NCBI GenBank assembly: GCA_035315685.1
Contig: DATFXR010000545.1
Location: 1 to 6,539, forward strand
Length of the DNA stretch: 6,539 nt
Direction: 5' to 3'
Source of the DNA: QHWK01 sp035315685
Lineage (GTDB): Bacteria; Acidobacteriota; Vicinamibacteria; Vicinamibacterales; CAVVIG01
Of the stretch, positions 1-4,394 are shown piece by piece. The notes beneath the pieces were generated by a model. The model was given only the letters and a program-made list of their open reading frames with translations. It was not told where the DNA came from and ran no database searches. Position 1 is the first letter of the stretch; each line of letters begins with the position of its first letter. A program made the translations under genes and the position numbers.

Positions 1-1
1 C

Positions 2-1114
2 CTTTTCGCGACGATCGCGATGGCGGTTGCCGTGGTCGCGCCCCGCGGGCGCGCCGAGCAGCCGCCGGCGCGGACCGCTGATTCGCCAATCGAGATCCTG
101 CCGGTCCACGGCAGTGTCTACATGATCGCCGGCGCCGGCGCCAACATCACCGCCTCGGTCGGCAAGGATGGCGTGCTGCTCGTCGACACCGGCCTCGCCA
201 GCATGAGCGACAGAGTGCTCGACGCCGTCCGCCAGCTGCAGCGCCAGCTGCAGGCGAAGGAACCGCCGTTCGACATGCGCTGGGGCGCGGAAACGCGCGG
301 GACGCTGCAGAACTCACTCAACCCGGTCGCGCCGGCGAAACCGATCCGCTACATCGTCAACACGCATTTCCATCCCGATCACGTCGGCGGTAACGAGCGG
401 CTCGCCAAGGCCGGGCGGACGTTCACCGGCGGCAACGTCGCCGGCGACATCGCCGACGCGGGGCAGGGCGCCGCGATCTTCGCCTACGAGAACACGCTCA
501 ACCATCTCAGCGCCCCGACCGGCACGCAGGCGCCGACGCCCGAAGCGGCGTGGCCCACCGACACGTTCCACCAGGAGTCGATGAAGCTGAGCCACTTCTT
601 CAATGGCGACGGAATTCAGATCATTCACGCGCCGAGCGCGCACACCGACGGCGACGTGTTCGTGTACTTCCGCGGGTCGGACGTGATCGCGAGCGGCGAT
701 CTCTTTCAGATGACGACCTATCCGTTCGTCGACGTCGAGCACGGCGGCGGGATCAACGGCATCATCGACGGCGTCAACCACATGCTCGACCTCGTCATCC
801 CCGAGTTCCGCATGGAAGGCGGCACGATGGTGATCCCCGGGCACGGACGGTTGAGCGACGGCGCCGACCTCGCCTACTACCGCGACATGCTGACGATTAT
901 CCGCGACCGCGCGCAGGCGCTGATCAAGCAGGGCAAGACGCTCGAGCAGGTGAGGGCGGCGAAGATCACCGCCGACTACGATCCGCGCTGGGGCCTGAAC
1001 ACAGAGCGGTGGTCGACGGACAAGTTCGTCGAGGCGGTCTACAAAACGCTGCAGCCGAAGCCCGCCGCAAAGCCGGCCACCGCAGCGCCCATCAACAAGA
1101 AGAAGAACCTGTAA
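2..1114 (+). CDS. Exported MBL-fold metallo-hydrolase (5' end outside window)
   Basis: This is a zinc-dependent hydrolase of the metallo-beta-lactamase superfamily (glyoxalase II/COG0491-like); the substrate is unknown. Numbering from the ATG at 20, the metal ligands are all visible: H116-x-H118-x-D120-H121 (THFHPDHVGG), H208 (AHTDGD), bridging D227 (SGDLF) and H275 (PGHGRL). The frame is open upstream to the window edge and reads LFATIA before the ATG. This completes a hydrophobic segment ending near RAEQ, so the true start lies upstream and the protein is probably exported by Sec. Compared with the paralogous MBL domain at 4395-5310 it carries about 20 extra residues (68-104 region) before IRYIVNTH. 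It ends in a Lys-rich tail (KKKNL). The stop overlaps the next gene's ATG by one base (TAATG), so the two are probably translated together. The fold and metal site are secure; specificity is not. Despite the superfamily name, nothing suggests a true beta-lactamase. Confidence 0.9.
   Translation, partial: LFATIAMAVAVVAPRGRAEQPPARTADSPIEILPVHGSVYMIAGAGANITASVGKDGVLLVDTGLASMSDRVLDAVRQLQRQLQAKEPPFDMRWGAETRGTLQNSLNPVAPAKPIRYIVNTHFHPDHVGGNERLAKAGRTFTGGNVAGDIADAGQGAAIFAYENTLNHLSAPTGTQAPTPEAAWPTDTFHQESMKLSHFFNGDGIQIIHAPSAHTDGDVFVYFRGSDVIASGDLFQMTTYPFVDVEHGGGINGIIDGVNHMLDLVIPEFRMEGGTMVIPGHGRLSDGADLAYYRDMLTIIRDRAQALIKQGKTLEQVRAAKITADYDPRWGLNTERWSTDKFVEAVYKTLQPKPAAKPATAAPINKKKNL
1097..1107 (+). promoter_or_regulatory. 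Purine-rich ribosome-binding stretch inside the Lys-rich end of the MBL gene
   Basis: The purine run AAGAAGAAGAA encodes the terminal lysines of the MBL protein and lies 6 nt before the ATG at 1114. It is the only Shine-Dalgarno-like element near that start and supports beginning the next gene there. It is not a canonical GGAGG site, so its strength is uncertain. Confidence 0.35.
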
Positions 1115-2046
1115 TGGCCCCGACGCGGCATCAACCGCCGAGTTCGCAGAGACCGCAGAGAAGGTTCTTTCTTTCCGTCCTGCTGAAGTTCCGCCTTCAC
1201 TGTCACACCGTCACGAACGTCGGCCAACGGCTGAGGCACTTCAGGTTGATCTCTGCATGTTCTGCGCTCTCTGCGGTTGCTTTCTCTGCGCTCTCTGCCT
1301 TCTCTGCGGTCTCCCTGCACGCGCAGCAGCGCGGCCGCGGCGGCGCACCACAGGCGCCTCCAGTCGCTCCGCGGGCGGCAGCGCCGATTGATCTCACCGG
1401 CTACTGGGTGTCGCTCGTCACCGACGACTGGCGCTGGCGAGTGGTCACGCCGCCGAAGGGCGACGTCCTCTACCTCCCGGTCAACGCGGAGGGTCGTCGA
1501 GCGGCGGACGCGTGGGATCCCGCGAAAGACAAGGCAGCGGGCGAGCAGTGCCGCGCCTACGGGGCCGGTGGGTTGATGCATCTGCCCGGACGGCTTCGTA
1601 TCAGCTGGCAGGACGACCGCACGCTGGTCGTCGAAGCCGACGCCGGCACACAGACACGTGTGCTGCACTTCGGCGGCCAGGCGGCGGCGGATGAAGCGGC
1701 GTCGTGGCAGGGCTATTCGGCGGCGCTGTGGGAGATTGACGGCGCCGGCGCCGGCGCCGGGCGGCGCGGCCGGCCGATGAACGTGACGCCCGCGCACGGC
1801 TCGCTGAAGACGGTGACGACGCATCTCAAGCCGGGATACTTCCGGCGAAACGGCGTTCCATACGGCGCGAACGCGGTGCTGACCGAGTATTGGACGACGC
1901 TGACGGATGAAGGTGTCGATTATCTCGTGGTGACGAACATCCTCGAGGATCCGCAGTATCTCGCGCAGCCGTACGTCCGCACCGTGCAGTTCAGGAAGCA
2001 GGCGGACAACAAGGGATGGAGGCCGACGCCCTGCAGCGCCGAGTAG
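1114..2046 (+). CDS. Secreted protein of unknown function, DLTGxW family (copy 1)
   Basis: I do not recognise a named family. The ATG at 1114 overlaps the MBL stop and gives 310 residues. Residues 1-70 are unusual: they are encoded by a CGCAGAG/CTCTGCG repeat element and end in a hydrophobic Ala/Ser/Phe stretch (45-66) with a signal-peptidase-like site SLHA|QQ. A Gly/Pro/Ala linker (71-92) follows, and then the conserved domain: DLTGYW at 93, LPVNAEGRRAADAWDPAKD, WQGYS, TTHLKPGYFRRNGVPYG, an acidic DPQYLAQPYVRT segment and the terminus PTPCSAE. The mature part has only two cysteines, C146 and C307, both conserved in the two paralogous domains of this window, which suggests a disulfide. A low-complexity Gly/Ala/Arg insert (encoded near 1738-1790) separates WQG from TVTTHL. 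The context suggests a partner of the upstream MBL enzyme. The coding call is secure because homologues are present; the exact start is less so. Confidence 0.82.
   Translation: MAPTRHQPPSSQRPQRRFFLSVLLKFRLHCHTVTNVGQRLRHFRLISACSALSAVAFSALSAFSAVSLHAQQRGRGGAPQAPPVAPRAAAPIDLTGYWVSLVTDDWRWRVVTPPKGDVLYLPVNAEGRRAADAWDPAKDKAAGEQCRAYGAGGLMHLPGRLRISWQDDRTLVVEADAGTQTRVLHFGGQAAADEAASWQGYSAALWEIDGAGAGAGRRGRPMNVTPAHGSLKTVTTHLKPGYFRRNGVPYGANAVLTEYWTTLTDEGVDYLVVTNILEDPQYLAQPYVRTVQFRKQADNKGWRPTPCSAE
1145..1318. repeat. CGCAGAG/CTCTGCG-type inverted repeat inside the 5' end of the secreted-protein gene
   Basis: The 16-nt segment 1149-1164 (GAGACCGCAGAGAAGG) is perfectly complementary to 1298-1313. Between and beside the arms, CTCTGCG-like heptamers recur about five times (1251-1310). 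The whole element lies in the reading frame of the gene starting at 1114 and supplies its signal-peptide-like N-terminus. The same heptamer vocabulary recurs at 3371-3508. Such repeats are normally intergenic, so their position here is notable. Confidence 0.75.
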
Positions 2047-2063
2047 CGGCTGGGGACTGGCTT

Positions 2064-2155
2064 GGAGTGTAGGACCGACAGGCCCATGGGGTGGGTGGGG
2101 TAGGACCGATCGGTCCTTCCTCACCAAGCCTACGGGCCCATCGGTCCCACACTCC
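2064..2155. repeat. Nested palindromic repeat in the intergenic gap before the cupin pair
   Basis: The 121-nt gap between the secreted-protein stop (2046) and the first cupin (2168) is almost filled by this structure. The outer arms 2064-2085 and 2134-2155 are complementary at 19 of 22 positions. At the centre is a perfect 16-nt palindrome, AGGACCGATCGGTCCT (2102-2117). The GGACCGA/TCGGTCC core occurs four times in alternating orientation, as in dispersed REP-like repeats. In RNA it could fold into a long hairpin or a multi-stem structure that protects the upstream message or attenuates the cupins. There is no T-run after it, so it is not a classical intrinsic terminator. I see no convincing promoter in the gap. 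Confidence 0.7.
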
Positions 2156-2167
2156 TGGGGCTCGCTG

Positions 2168-2587
2168 ATGGCGTACATCTTTCATCAGGATCAACTGCCG
2201 CGCCTCGTCTCGGTCGTGCCCGGACGGGAGCGGACCTTCTTCGTCAACAAGGAACTGACGAACATCGACGACATGCTCGCCGGCGTGATGCGCTATCACA
2301 AGGGCGGATCGTCGCCGTATCACTACCACGAGATCTGTGAGCACTTCTACTTCATCATGGAAGGGAAGGGCACCGTCGAAACGCCGGAAGGGATCGAGCC
2401 GGTTGGTCCCGGCAGCATGGTGTTCATACCCGCCGAAACGCGGCATCGCCTGCGTGCGAACGCGGACAACGAGCTGTTCTACTTCGAGTTCCAGGCACCG
2501 AACCGCTTCAAGACGCACATTCTCGACGGCACGCCGGACGAGTTGCGCTGGGAACGCATCGACGGCAGCGTGTGGGTGCAGAGCTGA
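2168..2587 (+). CDS. Single-domain cupin with intact metal site
   Basis: This is a 139-residue single-domain cupin (cupin_2 type), a small cytoplasmic beta-barrel with no signal peptide. The first cupin motif is H52-x-H54-xxx-E58 (HYHEICEHFYFIMEG). The second is G82-(x)5-P88 with H93 and N98 (GSMVFIPAETRHRLRAN). All four usual ligands (two His, Glu, His) are present, so it probably binds a divalent metal such as Fe, Mn or Ni. Members of this fold include dioxygenases, isomerases and sugar- or ligand-binding proteins, and the exact activity cannot be told. The ATG at 2168 is the first residue of a typical cupin N-terminus and has only a weak G-rich stretch upstream. Its stop overlaps the start of the next cupin (TGATG), so the two are probably made together. 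Confidence 0.88.
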   Translation: MAYIFHQDQLPRLVSVVPGRERTFFVNKELTNIDDMLAGVMRYHKGGSSPYHYHEICEHFYFIMEGKGTVETPEGIEPVGPGSMVFIPAETRHRLRANADNELFYFEFQAPNRFKTHILDGTPDELRWERIDGSVWVQS

Positions 2588-2925
2588 TGGCGAATACCTA
2601 CATCGACACGGCTCGTATCCCGCGCACGGCGATCGCCGGCGCGGGCGAAGTTGCAGAGATTCTCAACAATCAGCTCGCCGGTGCGAAGAATGTCGTCGCG
2701 AGGCTGCACTGGCTGCATCGCGGCGATCACCTCGACGCCGGCGAACCGGATTTCCATCATCTGCTCTACCTGATGGAAGGCGAGGCGACGATTGTGCTCG
2801 ACGGCGCCGATCATCGCGTCGCCAAAGGCGCCGGCGTCTACCTCGCTCCCGCCGAGACGGCGCGCATCGCGCACGCGGGATCCGCACCGCTCAAGCTGTT
2901 TCATCTCACCGTGCCCAGGTTGTGA
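2587..2925 (+). CDS. Small cupin-fold protein lacking the canonical metal ligands
   Basis: The ATG at 2587 overlaps the TGA of the upstream cupin and gives 112 residues; it is chosen over a start further upstream because of this coupling. The cupin fold is visible in HHLLYLMEGEATIVLDG followed by GAGVYLAPAETARI, which align with HFYFIMEGKG and GSMVFIPAETRH of the neighbour. At the ligand positions the neighbour's H52, H54, E58 and H93 correspond here to A51, E53, H57 and R93, so the standard metal site is gone. An alternative His cluster (H41, H44, H48, H57, H58) could bind metal differently. It may be a non-catalytic partner of the preceding cupin or a ligand-binding subunit. The fold is fairly secure and the function unknown. 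Confidence 0.8.
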   Translation: MANTYIDTARIPRTAIAGAGEVAEILNNQLAGAKNVVARLHWLHRGDHLDAGEPDFHHLLYLMEGEATIVLDGADHRVAKGAGVYLAPAETARIAHAGSAPLKLFHLTVPRL

Positions 2926-2948
2926 GCAGCGGGAAAGCAGCCGCGGAG
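2921..2948 (+). repeat. 28-nt direct repeat, copy 1 (half of a CGCGGAG-type repeat arm)
   Basis: This segment matches 3355-3382 at 25 of 28 positions and in the same orientation; it includes GCRGCGGGMAAGCARCCGCGGAG. Copy 1 covers the stop codon of the second cupin and ends where the sulfatase remnant begins. Copy 2 forms the outer left end of the large inverted repeat. The two copies bracket the pseudogene. Confidence 0.65.
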
Positions 2949-3343
2949 ACCGGACTCGCTGAACCGCATTCCGGTTTCCGAGTACTCGGAGCTGTTGCTC
3001 TCACAGTCTCCGACCGCTGCGCGCGGCATCAGCTGCAACGTACCGGAGCAGGAACAGCGCCAGGCGGTTCGCGCGTACTACGCCTCGATCAGCTTCATGG
3101 ATGCGCAGCTCGGACGGATTCTCGACACCCTCGACCGCCTCAACCTTCGTCAGAACACGATCATCGTGTTCATGAGCGACCACGGCTACCACCTCGGCGT
3201 CATGGCGGGTTGTGGATGAAACAGTCGACGAACTCAATGACCCGGGCGAGACGCGCAATCTGGTGACGCAACCCTTCTACGCGAACGTCCTGGCCGACAT
3301 GCGCCAGCGGCTCGCGCGGATGAAGAGCGCCGCCGCCAGGTAG
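2944..3343 (+). pseudogene. Sulfatase C-terminal remnant (iduronate-2-sulfatase-like), truncated and internally deleted
   Basis: Two pieces of one sulfatase are visible in different frames. From about 2944 to 3207 the frame gives VPEQEQRQAVRAYYAS, then FMDAQLGRILDTLDRL, then TIIVFMSDHGYHLG, the conserved mid/C-terminal segment of type I sulfatases with the metal-binding Asp-His pair. That frame ends at a TGA (3217-3219). From 3209, one frame over, VVDETVDELNDPGETRNLV continues to a TAG at 3341-3343; this is the usual sulfatase tail. In intact sulfatases these two segments are separated by roughly 80-120 residues, so an internal deletion joined them. The N-terminal half with the formylglycine motif CxPxR is absent. 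No start or ribosome-binding site is evident. The first piece is in the same frame as the preceding cupin but separated by its TGA. It cannot be an active enzyme. Confidence 0.8.
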
Positions 3344-3354
3344 GCGCGGTGCAT

Positions 3355-3382
3355 TGTGAGCGGCGGGCAAGCAACCGCGGAG
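3355..3382 (+). repeat. 28-nt direct repeat, copy 2
   Basis: This is the second copy of the 28-nt segment at 2921-2948 (25 of 28 identical), lying just after the sulfatase tail. It continues into the left arm of the inverted repeat at 3371. Confidence 0.65.
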
Positions 3383-3508
3383 CACGCGGAGATCGCAGAC
3401 TCATTTCTTCTTCTTGTGGTCGAAGCGTCCGGGTTTCTCCGGATGGTGGGGGTGATCCAGCGCGAAATAGCGAAAGGTCTCTGCGAACTCTGCGTTCTCC
3501 GCGGTTGC
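3371..3508. repeat. Large CGCGGAG/CTCCGCG inverted repeat between the convergent gene blocks
   Basis: The left arm 3371-3400 (GCAACCGCGGAG...GCAGAC) and the right arm 3477-3508 (GTCTCTGCG...CTCCGCGGTTGC) are near-perfect reverse complements with a 12-nt identical outer end. They are separated by a 76-nt spacer at 3401-3476. The element fills the gap between the plus-strand and minus-strand blocks and abuts the stop codon of the minus-strand gene at 3511. It shares its heptamer vocabulary with 1145-1318. As RNA it could form a long stem acting as a bidirectional 3' end, but it has no T-tract. Confidence 0.75.
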
Positions 3509-3514
3509 TTTCAT
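3401..3514 (-). CDS. Possible 37-residue mini-ORF or gene-end remnant within the inverted repeat
   Basis: On the minus strand an ATG at 3514 overlaps the stop of the upstream secreted-protein gene as ATGA. It opens a 37-codon frame ending at TGA 3403-3401. The first 12 residues (MKATAENAEFAE) come from the repeat arm. The remainder, TFRYFALDHPHHPEKPG then RFDHKKKK, exactly fills the spacer between the arms. It is rich in His, Pro and Lys and looks like the C-terminus of a real protein rather than random translation. Either it is a small translationally coupled gene, or it is the tail of a former downstream gene whose body was lost when the repeat formed. I recognise no family. Confidence 0.3.
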   Translation of the reverse strand: MKATAENAEFAETFRYFALDHPHHPEKPGRFDHKKKK

Positions 3515-4392
3515 TCCGCACTGCACGGAGTCGGATGCCACTTCGCGCCGTCAGACTCCTTCTTGAAGGACGAGCTCGTAATGAATGCATCGTCGAGGTA
3601 GGTCGGATCGTCGACGACGGTCGTGACGGTGAACCATTGATCGCCGTTCGGCTCGCTGTGGCGATCGAAGTACTCGGTGACCGTCGCCGTCTCGCTGTAC
3701 GGGACGCCGTTCTTGCGCAGGTAACCGGCCTTCATGTGAGTCGTGACGACCTTCAGCGCGCCGCCTTTCGGCGGAGCACCGCGCCCGCGACCGGCGGCGG
3801 GGCCGCCGCGCCGCTGCGGTCCCGCCGGCTGCCATCGCGCGAGCGAGAAGCCCTGCCAGCCGAAGTCACCTGGCGGTGGCTGCGACGGCTCGGCGAAATG
3901 CAGCAGTCGCGTCTGCGTGCCGGCATCGCTCTCGATCTTCAGCGTCTCCTCGTCTTGCCAGGTGATGTGCACGCGGCCGGCGACGCGCATGATGTTGCCA
4001 ACGCCGTACGACCGGCAGGCATTGCCGCTCGCCGCATCTTTCGCCGGGTCCCAGGCGTCGGCCGCCTTCCGCGCGGCGGCGTTGAGCGGGACGCTTGCGT
4101 AGTCCCCCTTGCGCGGCGTCATCATCCGGTAGCGCCAGTCCTCGGTCACGATCGACACCCAGTAGCCGGCGAGATCGATCGGCGCCGCCGCGCGCGCGGT
4201 TGGAGGCGGTGCAGGCGGCTGGTCGGTGCCACGTTGCGTGGAGGGCGCCGAGAAGGCCGAGAACACGAAGAAAGCAGCGCCCACGAAGGCACGAAGCCGC
4301 GAAGAAACATTCTGTACAAAGATGCTTCGTGCGCTTCGTGTCTTCGTGGGATCTGCAGTCCCTTCGCAGCGTGTCGATGTGGCCAGAGCCAT
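3511..4392 (-). CDS. Secreted protein of unknown function, DLTGxW family (copy 2)
   Basis: This 293-residue paralogue of the protein at 1114-2046 has an unrecognised family. The ATG at 4392 lies 2 nt after the stop of the upstream fusion gene. Residues 1-49 form a signal-peptide-like region (LRAFVGAAFFVFSAFSA|PST) that is largely encoded by a CACGAAG-type repeat element. A Pro-rich linker follows, then the conserved domain: DLAGYW at 73, VPLNAAARKAADAWDPAKD, WQGFS, TTHMKAGYLRKNGVPYSE, DDPTYL and the terminus PTPCSAE. C126 and C290 are the only cysteines after the signal region and match those of the paralogue. A Gly/Arg/Pro-rich insert sits between WQG and VVTTHM, as in copy 1. It is the last clear gene of a minus-strand operon with the HpaB relative and the MBL fusion. 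The role is inferred from context as an exported partner of the MBL domain. Confidence 0.83.
   Translation of the reverse strand: MALATSTRCEGTADPTKTRSARSIFVQNVSSRLRAFVGAAFFVFSAFSAPSTQRGTDQPPAPPPTARAAAPIDLAGYWVSIVTEDWRYRMMTPRKGDYASVPLNAAARKAADAWDPAKDAASGNACRSYGVGNIMRVAGRVHITWQDEETLKIESDAGTQTRLLHFAEPSQPPPGDFGWQGFSLARWQPAGPQRRGGPAAGRGRGAPPKGGALKVVTTHMKAGYLRKNGVPYSETATVTEYFDRHSEPNGDQWFTVTTVVDDPTYLDDAFITSSSFKKESDGAKWHPTPCSAE
4280..4350. repeat. CACGAAG-type inverted repeat inside the 5' end of the second secreted-protein gene
   Basis: The arms 4280-4304 (CCCACGAAGGCACGAAG...) and 4325-4350 (...GCTTCGTGTCTTCGTGGG) are reverse complements apart from one or two changes and a one-base length difference. 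A 20-nt loop (4305-4324) lies between them. CACGAAG/CTTCGTG occurs several times, with further related copies to about 4245. The element lies about 42 nt inside the coding region and encodes residues 15-38 of the protein starting at 4392. In the mRNA it would form a strong hairpin shortly after the start codon. Confidence 0.75.
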
Positions 4393-4394
4393 CG

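Noticed and set aside
550..1113. Upstream extension of the first DLTGxW gene over the MBL gene
   Set aside because: This part is an Arg-rich shadow of the MBL frame. The ATG at 1114, overlapping the MBL stop, is the sensible start.
1145..1318. Possible CRISPR array because of regularly recurring heptamers
   Set aside because: The units are only 7-8 nt, unevenly spaced and arranged as an inverted repeat, with no spacer-repeat periodicity and no cas genes.
2102..2120. Intrinsic terminator at the central palindrome
   Set aside because: The stem has no loop of its own and no downstream T-run, so a classical terminator is not supported.
1039..2178. Minus-strand open frame of 379 codons
   Set aside because: It is antisense to the MBL end and the secreted protein, has an Arg-rich composition and shows no motif.
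2995..3219. Intact small gene for the sulfatase-like segment
   Set aside because: No proper start or ribosome-binding site is seen, the sulfatase similarity begins upstream of any start, and the matching C-terminal tail continues in another frame, so a remnant fits better.
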